Below, in pieces: positions 24,501 to 35,466 of a stretch of 64,000 bases of DNA (within the stretch, counting starts at the first letter, position 1; every line of letters starts with the position of its first letter). The DNA comes from Pipra filicauda (taxonomy: Eukaryota > Chordata > Aves > Passeriformes > Pipridae), in NCBI RefSeq assembly GCF_003945595.2, contig NW_024104292.1, forward strand, positions 2,054,756 through 2,118,755, given 5' to 3'. Both the position numbers and the translations under genes were made by a program. Under the pieces are notes generated by a model, which saw only the letters and a program-made list of their open reading frames with translations, ran no database searches and had not been told where the DNA came from.

Positions 24501-26670
24501 TTCTTATGAAGCATATGGTACTCAATTGCAGTTTGAATCCAAGTATGAGGAATTCCACTAGAAGTTTCACACATTCTGTTCTGGTCTCAATTAAAAAATA
24601 TTGAAACTGTCCTAGCACATCAGTGGAAAAACAATGTGCTGGTGTGCATGGATCCTTGATCTGTCTGGATCTTCTTTTGATAACTCTGAATGGGGGCAAA
24701 GGCGGAAGGGTCAAGGTGTGAAACAACTGTGGAAACCCAGGACTGTGTGTGTCAGGGATTGCTGGTGGGATAGCTGTGGGATTAGTTTAAATATAAGGTG
24801 TCTGTACTCTCCAGAATGAAAAATACTTTTTTCTGGATGAAATATGACCAAGATGGAGAAAACCTGTGAGAATTAGGAAGCAAGAAAAATAAACTCAGGA
24901 TAATGACTTTAAAATACCAAAACTAACCAACTGCTGTCTCAGAGGGAAAAATCTCTTCTGAAGTGAGAAATGTGGGATTTGAACTTTAACTATAGTTGTA
25001 CATAAAGAATGATAGCAGTGGAGATGGAGTCATAATTATGAATGTTATTATTGATATTAAATAGAAGTTAAAAATGTACATTTAAGGAGAAATTAGTACA
25101 ATATTTTTTATATAATTTAGAGTAATGATTTCAATGACTCAGTCCAATATTTTTTACAATACAGGATAAAGAACCAAACCAACTCCTTTTTAACTGAAGA
25201 CTTAAGCTTTTTTTTTTTTTTTATAAGGACTGACAGTCTTTTTCTAGAAGATATGATTTAGGCAGGAAGTCTTAAAGAGATGAATAATCCACCAGGACAT
25301 TTGTCCCAATTGCTCTCCTTCTGGTGAGAAGATTATTTGCATTTTTTTTTATCTTTTCATATCTTTATCTGCATGAGTATAGTCTTCAGCATGTCTTTTC
25401 CTTATGCTTACGTGATTAGTAATTATATGCAATTATCATTTTATTTGTTAATGTACTATTTTATGAAGTAGACTGAACTGCTTAAATGTTCTGTGGTAAA
25501 GATATTTTTCTAAACCTTAAATAATTTCTCAGGGTAAGGGCTAATGTGACTTTCTTAGCTACATTATTGCATTGGATGTTCATATAAATGTGGTTATCCA
25601 AGTGATTTGTAAAACCCTTTCAGAATCTCTGCTCCCAAAGACACAATTTCAGGTTTTGTGGTAATGGCACCTTCCTTTGCTATCTGAACATGAATCCTCT
25701 GCTTACCTCTACCATGTTAGGAAACATGCTTAACTGCACTCACCCTATCAAGCAACCTAGATAGTGCCATATATAGTGGTTTTTCATTATCAATTTCTGA
25801 ATTATCAGCAATAATTGAATAGAATACTTTCAGATAATTTGAAAAATATTGAATTGCAACTGGATTAAGAACAAATCTCTATAGAACTAACACTTTCATA
25901 ATTATCCATTCAAAGTTAAATTAAAATATGTGTGTTTACAATTTCACTTTTCTTCTCAAGGTTAGGTGTGTTTTGTATGTCATAGAATGTGAAATGAAAG
26001 AGGTCATTAGGAAGGTGGTGAGTTAGGTAAATCAATGGAGAGAAACCAATGGTATCTGGGGAAAAACAAAGAAACAACGATATTCTTATATTTACTTATC
26101 CAAATCCAAAACTTATGGAACTTTTTTGTCCAGTTATAATCAGATTATTTGGTGAAAAGCTGACTGATACTTCTTTTAGTGACAGCATCTTTATTCTCAG
26201 AGAGGCAGTGCAATTTGAGAAGAAATTAATGCTCCTGTTCTTCAGATTGGAACGGAGTAATAAGGAACAGGAGAAAGATGTACAAAATCACAAACAGCAT
26301 GAAAAAAGTGAACACAAACCAACAACTACTAAGCATTTGAAGAAGAAAAAGCTGGTAGGTGAAGGGTCATTGCAGAATAACAGAACAAAACAATAAGATA
26401 AAAAGAAACACTTTATCAATAGTATGTGAGGAATCTGTGGGATACAGTGCCATAGACACCTGGTTGTGGAGGTCAAATGTTTAAAAATATTTAAAAATTA
26501 ATATGAACAGAAATAATTCTTATAAATGATCCAATTTTCCACTCGAAAGTGTCAAGTAAAAAAAATTTAGGGAAAGGGCTTCCTTCTACTCCTCTTTTCT
26601 TACATCTGCCAGAGATAAGAAAGTTACATGGTCTATTAGTATGACCCATTGTGTCAATTTTTGAAGTCTT
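21541..26670. other. Non-repeat AT-rich DNA, no gene recognised
   Basis: No repeat family or supported coding sequence was recognised. A T15 tract lies at 25,208-25,222. Open frames at 24,271-24,726 (minus) and 26,049-26,396 (plus) have no known relatives and low-complexity Lys/Asn-rich ends. They are probably chance. Confidence 0.55.
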
Positions 26671-26674
26671 ATGT

Positions 26675-27722
26675 ATGAGAGACCGCAGGCGCGTGGTCCC
26701 CCCTGGCCTGCACCACAGGCGCCCGGCCCCCCCCAGGGCAGCCCCTGGATGCCCGGCCCTGGGGTGGCCCCCGGCAGGGAGAAAGAAGAGGGGGAGCTTC
26801 GCCAGCGAGGACTGTGCCCTCGTGGGAGAGAAAAGGGAGAACCTCGGAGCACACAGATGTTTGGCGATCCGGTTTGGGGGAGGGGTGCAATGTCAGGTGG
26901 GCCATGGGGGTCCTCGGGTTGGCAGGAGGCTGGGCGGGGCAGTCCTCTATGAAGTGTATGGTGTGTCACGGGTGAGCAGTGCATGGGAAAATCTGTGGTA
27001 ACATGTTGGGGGGTGGATAAGGTCAGGGTGGATAGTGGGTTCATCTGGGGGTTTGGGGGGTCTCGGCCAGGCTGGAGCCTTGGGAAGTACCTGGGTCATG
27101 GGTGGGTGCAGGGGCTGGAACAGTTTGGTTTTGGCTCACCTGCGGCTACTGCCCAGGTTCGATATGTCTTGGATATATTTACTGCATCCTGAATGGATGG
27201 TCAGGAGAAAGGGATGTTCCTGGGTATTTTCCTGAGACTGAGCATAGATGGGCGGAAAAGTAGGGGAGTGAATGGTTTGCCCCAGTCTGCTTTAGTGGAA
27301 AGAAGTGTGTGTACCCCTTCGCGGTTGCGAGCTACGCTGGCGATGGTACACACCTTCGACAGGGTCTCCAATGCCAGACAGGTCAAAACCGCAGGGTCAG
27401 ACACAATATATCCATGGGCAGGATGAGCTCGTTAGCCTTCTGGCAGTATCCTAGGAAAAGGACAACTCTAACTCCAAACCCAAGCAGATGGAGCTCGTTT
27501 AGCCCTGTAAGGCCATCCATTTAAGAGAAGGTCACTAATCAAACCTACGTCCTAAGGACCTCGCTGTCACCGTCCAAGCTCGCTCGGCCCTGGTAGATGA
27601 ACCTTAGGATTAAAGGGTGGGTTCAGTTCCGCGCATACTCGTCTCACCTAAAAAATCCACTGCGCAGGCTCAAAGGCTTTACCCACATTCACAAAGCCCT
27701 ATAGTGATGGGCGAGGGTTGAA
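26675..27722 (+). promoter_or_regulatory. Putative 5' region of RTE copy 1: GC-rich, G-run-bearing
   Basis: This is the most GC- and CpG-rich stretch in the window and lies directly upstream of the LINE coding part. The first half is strongly G-biased on the plus strand, with G runs at 27,008-27,013, 27,026-27,028, 27,037-27,039, 27,047-27,051 and 27,055-27,060 that could fold as a G-quadruplex. The second half (from about 27,300) keeps many CpGs. It may be the element's 5' UTR and internal promoter. An unrelated CpG island into which the element inserted cannot be excluded. Confidence 0.45.
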
Positions 27723-28310
27723 ATGGCAGGTGAAAGGTGCACTGGAAGCCGCAGACCCAGATCCGAAAGGCATTTCTCAGGAGTTGGCTTCATGATCAAA
27801 AACTCCATTGTTCCTAAACTCGAAAATCTGCCGACAGGTCATTCTGATTGCATTATCTCCCTACGCCTTCCACTACACAACAAGCAGTGCGTTGTCCTCT
27901 TTAGTATATATGCCCCAACTCTCCAAGCTGACCCTGCTGAAAAAGATAAATTTTACACTGATCTGCGCCGCCTTACCCAAAAGGTGTCTGCAGATGATAG
28001 GATCATTATCCTTGGTGATTTCAACTCCAGAGTAGGAAAGAACTTTGAAGCCTGGAAAAGAGTATCAGGCAAGCATGGTTTTGGAAACTGCAATGATAAT
28101 GGTCACCTTCTGCTAGAATTCTGTGCGGAGCAGCAGTTCACCATCACTAATACTATCTTTCAGCAGAAAAATAGTCTGAAGACAACCTGGATGCATCCTA
28201 GATCTAAGTATTGCCATCTCATTGATTATGTCTTGGTGCTAGGGAGAGATGTTCACAATGTCCATCACACCCGCATGATACCTAGTGCAGAATACCAAAC
28301 AGACCATTGA
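27723..28310 (+). pseudogene. RTE copy 1: endonuclease domain, broken
   Basis: The 195-codon frame carries the C-terminal two thirds of an apurinic/apyrimidinic-type endonuclease, the nickase used by RTE LINEs for target-primed insertion. Visible landmarks are GVGFMIKN (residues 20-27), YAPT (63-66), the metal-site segment GDFN (98-101), TTWMHPRSK then HLIDYVLV (154-172) and the terminal TDH (193-195). The N-terminal part with the usual catalytic Glu (the QETR-like motif) is not seen upstream, where an in-frame stop lies at 27,705-27,707, so the domain is probably internally deleted or begins differently. The frame closes with TGA where relatives continue with a basic residue after TDH. CGA to TGA by CpG decay is the simplest explanation, since the next codons (LVRCKLN) continue the protein in the same frame. 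Confidence 0.75.
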
Positions 28311-29039
28311 CTTGTGCGCTGCAAACTTAACTTCAGTCTTAAGTTCAAATCTAAAAGGGGCAGTATCCCAAGGAGGAGACTCCAAGTTAACAATCTCCAA
28401 TCAGCCACAGTGAGAGACAGATTCCAGGCAAATCTTCAAACTAGGCTCGAAAATCATTCTATAGATTCTATAGATCCCTCTCCTGAAACACTCTGGCACC
28501 ATATTAAAAATAGCATCCAGCAGTCCTCTGAAGAATCCTTACGGTTCTCCTTCAAGAAGAACAAGGACTGGTTTGATGAAAACAATCAAGAGATCCAGGA
28601 ATTGTTGAGGAAGAAGAAAACTGCTCATCAAGCACACCTTGCACTGCCATCCTGTCACATAAGAAAAGTAACCTTTTGTCTTGCATGCAGCAAGCTCCAA
28701 CAGAAATTCCGTGACATCCAGAACAAGTGGTGGATCAATCTAGCTGAAAAAACTCAATTATGCACAGATACAGGTAATCACAGAGGATTCTACGAGGCCT
28801 TGAAAACAGCATACGGGCCTACATACCAGGTCCAAAGCCCTTTACTCAGTGCAGATGGTCAAACGCTTCTGACAGATAAAACCTCCATTCTGAATCAATG
28901 GTCTGAACACTTTCAGACTCTCTGCAGTACTAGCTGTGTAGTTCAAGACTCAGTAATTCAGTCCCTCTCACAACAACTGGTGAAGAATGAATTGGATATT
29001 GCCCCCACTTTGGGAGAAACTCTTAAGGCCATACAGTAG
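28311..29039 (+). pseudogene. RTE copy 1: linker between endonuclease and RT
   Basis: In the same frame as the endonuclease, this part begins LVRCKLNF and carries KNKDWFDENNQEIQELL, SKLQQKFRDIQNKWW and GFYEALKTAYGPT, the Lys/Glu-rich connecting region of RTE proteins, likely helical. It ends with SILNQWSEHFQTL, the segment just before the RT fingers. A TAG at 29,037-29,039 interrupts a position where relatives have Gln (CAG to TAG). No frameshift is visible across this part. Confidence 0.7.
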
Positions 29040-30150
29040 GTGAAAATTGGCAAGGCAGCTGGGGTTGATGGAATTCCACCTGAAATCTGGAAACATGGGG
29101 GACAAGCACCCCCTGCTAAATTTCACGAGTTTGTGGTGCACTCTTGGGAATTAGGCAAACTACCTTTAGACCTTCGTGACACAATCATCACTTTGTATAA
29201 GAAGAAAGGAGTTAAATCAGACTGTTCAAATTACCATGGTATTACTCTGCTCTCCATTGCTGGCAAAATCCTGGCAAGAATACTTTTGAACAGATTAATA
29301 CCCACTATAGCAGAAGAACTTCTACCTGAGAGCCAATGTGGTTCCCGAGCCAACAGGAGTACCATAGACATGGTATTCTTTCTCAGACAATTGCAAGAGA
29401 AGTGTAGGGAACAGAATAGAGGTTTCTATGTAACCTTTGTTGATCTCAATACTGTGAGCAGAAAAGGTCTATGGCAGATTTTGGAACATTTAGGTTGTCC
29501 CCCCAAGTTCCTTAAAATGGTCGTCTCACTCCATGAGGATCAGTGCGGCCAAGTCAGATATGGCAATGCACTTTCTGAGCCCTTTCTAATAACCAGTAGT
29601 ATGAAACAAGGCTGCATTCTTGCACCAACTCTATTCGCAGTCTTTTTCAGCATGATGCTCCAAAGGGCCACGGCAGACCTCGAGGATCAGGACGGTATCT
29701 ACATTCAATATCGTGCCAATGGAAGCCTATTCAACCTAAGGCGACTGAAGGCCCACACTAAGACCTTAAATCATCTTGTCCGGGAGCTGCTTTATGCTGA
29801 TGATGCCGCCCTTGTGGCCCACACAGAAGCAGCTCTGCAGCGTTTAACATCCTGCTTTGCAGATGCTGCTGAGCTCTTTGGGCTGGAAGTCAGCTTAAAG
29901 AAGACAGAAGTTCTCTATTAACTGGCACCTCAGGAGGTCTTCCATCATCCCCATATCACCATTGGCCAAACCGAGCTCAAATCAGTCCAGCAGTTTAATT
30001 ACCTAGGCAGCCTCATCTCCTCGGATGGTAAGACTGATGGAGAGATAGACAACAGGTTAGCAAAGGCATATAGAGCTTTCGGAAAACTCCATAAAAGAGT
30101 ATGGTGTAATAAACACTTGAAGAAAAATACCAAGATCAATGTTTACAAAG
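29040..30150 (+). pseudogene. RTE copy 1: reverse transcriptase, broken in motif A
   Basis: Starting right after the TAG, KIGKAAGVDGIPPEIWK opens the RT fingers. SNYHGITLLSIAGKILARIL and PESQCGSRANRST follow, then FVDL of motif A, KQGC and APTLF of motif B, and YADD (252-255 counted from 29,040), the catalytic box. Motif A reads FVDL-NTVSRKG, whereas RTE relatives have a longer DLxKAFDTV segment. An in-frame loss of 12 bases at about 29,449-29,450 explains this and would cripple catalysis. A second in-frame gap of 21 bases relative to copy 2 lies near 29,715. TAA at 29,919-29,921 replaces the CAA codon seen in copy 2. The frame then stays open to the end of similarity at about 30,150. Confidence 0.8.
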
Positions 30151-30744
30151 TCTGGAACCTTTGTGATCTGCAGTCAGCAATCCTGCCTGGAAAGTCAAAA
30201 ATTAGGCTACATCTCACATCTTAGGCAGGAGGAGCTTTGTTATGCCAATCTCAGCTGGTAGCTGCTTTTTTCATCCCATCTAATACTTGTCCCACATCAA
30301 CTCTGGGAGAACTGCAGAAGAATCTGGAGAGTTCCATGTGGTTGGGCTGATCCAGCAAGCAGATTTCTGAGCTGGGTGGTGATAGGAGCTGTGTCTGGCT
30401 CATCACCCATCCATCAATGGTACTGAAGCTGCCAAAGAAAGCCAGAGCCTAGGGCAAGATATCCAGATTTCCAGAACTCAAATAGAAATGTTATGTCTTT
30501 ATGAAATTCAGCCTAATGATATTTTTGTTTGTTTGTTTGTTTGGGGCCTTTTTGGTTTTTTTGTGGTTTTGTGTATGTATCTGTTCTTTTTTTCTTTTCT
30601 TCATGGTTATTGAGATAAACATTACATCCAAGTTTGTTTTATTACTCTGAAAATCAAAAGAAAAAGTAAGCTTGTTTTCTGGAGCCAAGAAAGATTTTTC
30701 AATTTGCTTCTCACTTCCTATCTGGAACATAGTCAGTCATAGTA
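30151..30744. other. Unassigned DNA after the RTE break, with (TTTG)n
   Basis: No continuation of the RTE 3' end was found here. A (TTTG)n tract with T-rich flank occupies about 30,522-30,600. The first 300 bases are somewhat GC-richer than the local average and were not assigned to any repeat family. Confidence 0.5.
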
Positions 30745-30935
30745 TTAGCACTACAGTCCCTTTCTGCCTGGCCACTCTCCAGCCCCTCTGTCCCCAACCT
30801 GCAGCACTGCATGGGGTTGTTGTGGCCAAAGAGCAGGACCTGGCACTTAGTGTTGTTGAATCTCGTACTGTTGGATGTGACCATCTATCCACCTGTCCAG
30901 GCCCCTCTGCAGAGCCTTCCTACCCTCCAACATAC
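30745..30935 (-). mobile_element. CR1 LINE fragment, internal
   Basis: The antisense of the CR1 RT C-terminal region is recognisable by direct comparison with the longer copy at 55.3-55.5 kb: CATGGGGTTGTTGTGGCCAA, GCAGGACCTGGCA and TGCAGAGCCTTCCTAC correspond one to one. No CR1 3' tail was recognised beside it, so it is a broken internal piece. Confidence 0.8.
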
Positions 30936-32018
30936 CTGAGATGGCTGTCGTAGAACCGCAAAATCTGTAGTATATCTGCACTGCAATTTGAGTGACCCTG
31001 TCTAAGACCACGTTTCCACCCCAGCCAGTCACCCGTGCCAGCATTGCTTAAGCTGGGGCTGGCAAAACTGCAGGGCTCCTGCCACGTTTGGCTGCAGAAA
31101 TCAAGTACCTCAGGCAGGCAAATGCAGAGTGTTGACATTATTCAGTGCCACTGATGCTGGAGCAAATGATGACCCAGTTTCCAATTCAAACCATCTGAGT
31201 GTAGTTTACTTTCTAATGCAACCCTGATGCTATTTCATAGCTTTCTGGGAAGTAGCCAAGCAATGCTGGATTATGGCCCTTACAGCAATATGGCACTAAA
31301 AGGTTATCAAACACATTTTAGTAATTTCGTGTTTTCAGGCATCAAATGCTGCAGAGGAAAAATATATCATTTTCTTTGTAGCACTCTCAATTGAAAAAAA
31401 AACTAATAGACTAATAACAGTACACAAAGTTAGTATTTTTTTCATGCTCAAATGTATCAACTTATCTGTGGCTGAATCTTGAACTACATTAGTTAATTTT
31501 ATGTTAATTCTATGTTGAACTATTTGGATAATATTATGGCGTGATTTAACTTTTCCTGCACTCATCAGCACGTTGTTTTGTGTATCCTCATATTTTTAAC
31601 TGTGGGAACATTAAAAGTTTTTTCTTTCTTCTTAGATCCCATGTAAGATTCTTTTAAAATAATTTGGTCTACTTCCATGCTGACAGCTCTCTATAAGCAA
31701 ATGAGAAATTCCTTCTATAAAGAGTGCATTAAGTCTTACTGTCAATAACTGTTATTTTTCCAAATCTATACCAAATAATTTTCCTGTTCAAATGGGAAAA
31801 CTAACTCTTTTAGTGAAGATTTTTATTTGTTTTCAAGCTGTTGCTATTAGCAACTTGAACAAGTAAATTGTTTACCTGTTTTACAGGTGTCGAATCAGAA
31901 GCTGAAGACAATTTCACATTTTAAGTTGTGAGGTATCAAATAAGAAACTGTATCCAGACTGTGTTCCAGGAACTTATTTCCATCACTTCTAAGATATATG
32001 CAAAGAACATTTAATTGC
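30936..32018. other. Non-repeat DNA, no gene recognised
   Basis: The first 200 bases are moderately GC-rich and may include diverged CR1. The rest is AT-rich and without recognised features. Confidence 0.45.
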
Positions 32019-32083
32019 TGTGGTGGTGGTGGTGGTGGTTTTGTTTGTTTGCTTTGGGTTTTTTTTTTTTTAATTTTTTTTTT
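32019..32083. repeat. (TGG)n microsatellite followed by T-rich low-complexity tract
   Basis: About seven TGG units at 32,019-32,039 pass into TTTGT/T runs up to about 32,083. Confidence 0.85.
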
Positions 32084-33004
32084 CATTAAAATATCTACTT
32101 TTATTCCATACTCATTCCTTCAGCAGGCTTAATGCTTAAATTTGATGGAAATATGCAACCATTTCTTTTTCATGAGAAAAACTAAAGAAATAAAGGCTGC
32201 CCATTAAAAAAAAAAACATGTAATCATTTTTTATTCTAAGTCTTCAATTACATAGAAAGCTGTTGCAAAGGGGAAGGAATAAACTTTTTTTTATGTCCGA
32301 GTAGCTATAGCGAGAAGTAATGAACTTAAATTGCCAGCAAGGGAGTTACACAAGGAAAAATATTTTCTGATGGTAAGGCCAATTAAGCAGGAGATGGTCT
32401 AGGGAGCCCACAAAATATAAATTATTGGAAATTTAGAGAACATATTGGACAAAGTGTGATGTGGCTACCATTCCTTCTGATTTCACCAGAGGGAGATCTG
32501 GTAGATGACCCTTTAATATTCCTTTCAACTCCACTTTTTGTCATCCTATTTTTTTAATTTTTTTTCCACATTTTAGATATCACATTCCAAGCTTTTGCAT
32601 TGACAGTGCTTTGATTTTATTCATAGATTGCCCAACATGAACTGTATTTTTGGCTTACCTTTAACAGTTGAACCAACCATAAATTGAATAACTCATTTAT
32701 ACTATATATGTAAAATACTTTGACATAATACTTTCTGTATGATTTTGCAGCCTATAACCCAGCATCAGGTATTTTGGCAGCATGAAATGAAATAGTTCAC
32801 CTTTGTTTTCCTGCCTGCAAGATAAATATCACAGCAATGCTTTCATCTTTCTGAGAAATTTTCAAGGTGTGAATATTCTTTTTAAATCTGAAGTAAAGGT
32901 GAGGAAACAAATTCAATATCATGTGGCAGCATTCAGGAAACAGTTCTGTCACTTATCAGCCTTGAAAAGTCTTAGAAAATAATTTTTCTTCTTTTTCTTT
33001 TATC
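32084..33004. other. Non-repeat AT-rich DNA, no gene recognised
   Basis: Nothing beyond short A/T homopolymers was recognised. Confidence 0.55.
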
Positions 33005-33115
33005 TTTCAGATTGAAAGCTTGCTGGGGCAAGAACAGTCTTAGTTTTTTTAACTTATACCTAAAACAAAGCAACCCCATTCTGGGATTCTGTAGCCTATT
33101 TTTCCAATGCACTCC
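33005..33115 (+). repeat. Ancient SINE/LINE-type tail
   Basis: TTCAGATTGAAAGCTTGCTG, then GGGCAAGAACAGTCTTAG and, after a gap, AACCCCATTCTGGGATTC, follow the order of a common amniote repeat tail (attgtaagctctttggggcagggactgtctt ... acaatggggtcctg). The similarity is by eye and diverged. Confidence 0.5.
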
Positions 33116-35451
33116 TACACTAAGGAAATTCATACCTAATGACATAGTATCAAGCAACCTCTGATGAAATATAATCAAAATGCAGCATGTTGCCAATATA
33201 CCACATTCGCAGAACAGCAGTAAAGAATAATTCCTCTTTCTCTCCTTTTCCTATATTTTAATGGATGCACTGACTGTGTGAAGCAGCTGTACACGCCTTT
33301 GAGTGTTTCCATGAAAACTGCCAGGAAAACCTCCTGCACACTTTGCTCAGCTGCTGCTCTTCTGACGTGCTTTGTGCGATGCCATACACACGGGCCTGCA
33401 GATACAGATTTTAACTCTGATGTGAGCAGAAACCTCTGTGATATGAAAAACCTCCATCAAAAGAAGCCTGTGAAAGCAAGTTCCCTGTAACTTTTGCTTT
33501 GCCATCTTTGAACTAATTCATGAAAGCAAAATAGCAACAAACAACATTGTGTCATTACTTGTTATATCATGGATGTGCCTTCAGCACTATAAAGTAAAAG
33601 AAAAGGCAATCTAGAAGAGATATAATATAGAAATAATACACTGAGAAAGTTTTAGAGTTAGTTTGGGCCCTGATTCATGTATCAGAAAAGTAATTTGAAA
33701 TCTTTCCACTAAATTTCCTCACAGTCTTTTGAACATGTGCATTTTAAGTTATATTTGCCTTTCCTTCCCTGGCCAAATGTAGAGTGCTGTTTTGGACTCT
33801 GTAAGGAAAATTATTAATCACTTCTTTTTTTTTCTAAAGATGCTAACAGTTAAATGTTAACATTATCATATCATAATGTGTCTAATTTATGACCATTGCC
33901 TCCTACAAGACAAACTATTTCTTGCCTTCAGCACAAAAAGCTTAAAGAATTGCAATTTCTATGTCATTGCTTTAACAGCAACATAATTAATTGATGTAAC
34001 TCATTAATTACTGTATCTCATTAAGAGTAATTAACATATTGTGGAACAAATTTGGATCCACATTACTGCATTGGCTAAATGGATTAATTTTGGAGTTAAT
34101 TCATTCCTTGGTGTAACTGAGATAAAAATCAAGACCACCAAGAGATTAGAAAGCTTTCTGAGTATTAAAAAATTCTTTCTGTTTTGTTTTTATAGTTCTT
34201 TGAATTTGTGTGCTGTCATCTGCCTCTAGTTGGGTGGTCATTTTATTCACTACCTCTCTACTCAAGTGCTGCTTCATGCTAAGGAACTTGCTAGTGGTGC
34301 ACTCTTCTCTCAGACACAAGGGTCAAGCAACTTGGGAGCAGATATTCTTGAAGAGAAGGCTGGTACTTCATTGTTCTTTTATTTCAGTATAAAATAAACA
34401 TACATATTTTAATTTAATTTGAACTCTGTAGGGAGAAGCAGAGGAGAAAACAGTATTTTCAAACAGTATTTAGTTCAAACTGAAACAGAAAGTGAAAAGT
34501 TTTGTGAAGTGAAAAATTCTTGAAGTTTCAATTTGGAAACAACAAAGAAGAGAAAAATTTTTTTAAATCTAATTGGAGGTAGTCAGCAGAATAAAACATA
34601 TTATATATAGAATAATTTTTTCCTTTAGATTCCCCTGAACAGGAAAAAGTCCAAAAAATATTACAGCATGTCCATCTTTTCCAAAGCCAATATTATTTTA
34701 GTGTTGAAAAAATCTATTAATATTAATAACACCTCATTATTGATTTAAAATAATAATAACTTTTAAAGCCCTATTTGCAAGTTTAGCATTGCCAGATAAT
34801 TCTCTCCAAAGAATTCTATTAAATGAAATGCAAAGATTTCTTTCTATTTCTCCTTCAACCTTTAAACTTCTGTCAAAGAAAGTAATCAAACTATTTTATA
34901 CCAAAGGAAAAATCAAATTTAAGAGTTATTTTTTTTTTATACAGCGAGCACTATTTCTGTGTAATTTGAGGGATTTACTTCATGTGTTGAGGTGGGAAGA
35001 AAGGGACTGATGACCACAGTTCTGACAAGATGACAACAAAAAACCTGACAACTTTCAGGTAAGATAGACTCAAGCTTTTCATCTACAGGGAGAATTTCTG
35101 ATCACTTCTTGAAACACAGTTAAATTTATTTTCCCTGTTTCATACACAATAAGATAAGACAAGTTAAGCTTTTACTTAAAACCTCAGGAGGTCAATAGAA
35201 AGTGTTGGATCCACAAACTAATAGAAGACTACAAGTGTGGATTTACAATACACTTTATTCTTTTTATCAGCTGTGCATTTACAATCTTACTCCAAGGAGG
35301 TATGATGTGGCTTATGGTACTTTCATCAAGACATGGACTTCTTTGCATTGACTGTAAGGAAGAGTATGTAGGAAATATTTTCCATGGAACAATTAATGAA
35401 TAGCAGGTTTATAAGGTAGTTTACCTTACTTACACATTTATTTGTCATCAT
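33116..35451. other. Non-repeat AT-rich DNA, including a TAATTA-dense segment
   Basis: No gene was assigned. The stretch 33,960-34,045 is packed with TAATTA/ATTAAT words (homeodomain-type core sites). At 33,250-33,490 a somewhat GC-richer open frame exists, but without convincing splice or polyadenylation signals. Confidence 0.5.
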
Positions 35452-35461
35452 ACCCTGAACT
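35452..35461. repeat. Target-site duplication, left copy (RTE copy 2)
   Basis: ACCCTGAACT, identical to the ten bases directly after the element's (ATG)n tail. With one mismatch the match extends to 13 bases (ACCCTGAACTAAA against ACCCTGAACTGAA). Confidence 0.85.
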
Positions 35462-35466
35462 AAACT

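Larger units (their letters stand above)
26675..30150 (+). mobile_element. RTE-clade LINE (AviRTE-like), copy 1, lacking its 3' end
   Basis: A sharp change from AT-rich to GC-rich, CpG-containing DNA at about 26,675 marks the probable 5' edge. The coding part runs in one reading frame from 27,723 to about 30,150 through an apurinic-type endonuclease and an RT with a YADD box. The protein belongs to the RTE group whose host-database copies are often misnamed craniofacial development protein 2-like. From 29,453 to 30,150 it is about 94% identical by eye to copy 2 at 35.5-36.2 kb. Similarity stops at about 30,150, so the 3' portion (end of ORF, zinc knuckle, tail) is gone. This is unusual for target-primed insertion, which loses 5' ends, and implies a later deletion or rearrangement. 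AviRTE identity is inferred, and whether all of 26,675-27,300 belongs to the element is uncertain. Confidence 0.75.

Noticed and set aside
26049..26396. 115-codon plus-strand frame just upstream of the RTE element, as a possible ORF1
   Set aside because: It lies in AT-rich flank outside the GC-rich element head, ends in low-complexity Lys/Asn sequence, and lacks coiled-coil or RNA-binding features expected of a LINE ORF1.
26586..27044. 152-codon Pro-rich minus-strand frame over the GC-rich patch
   Set aside because: GC-rich DNA is depleted in stop codons on both strands. Four overlapping frames are open here, so none is informative.
33278..33490. Possible terminal exon in moderately GC-rich sequence
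   Set aside because: The acceptor is weakly placed and no polyadenylation signal follows closely.
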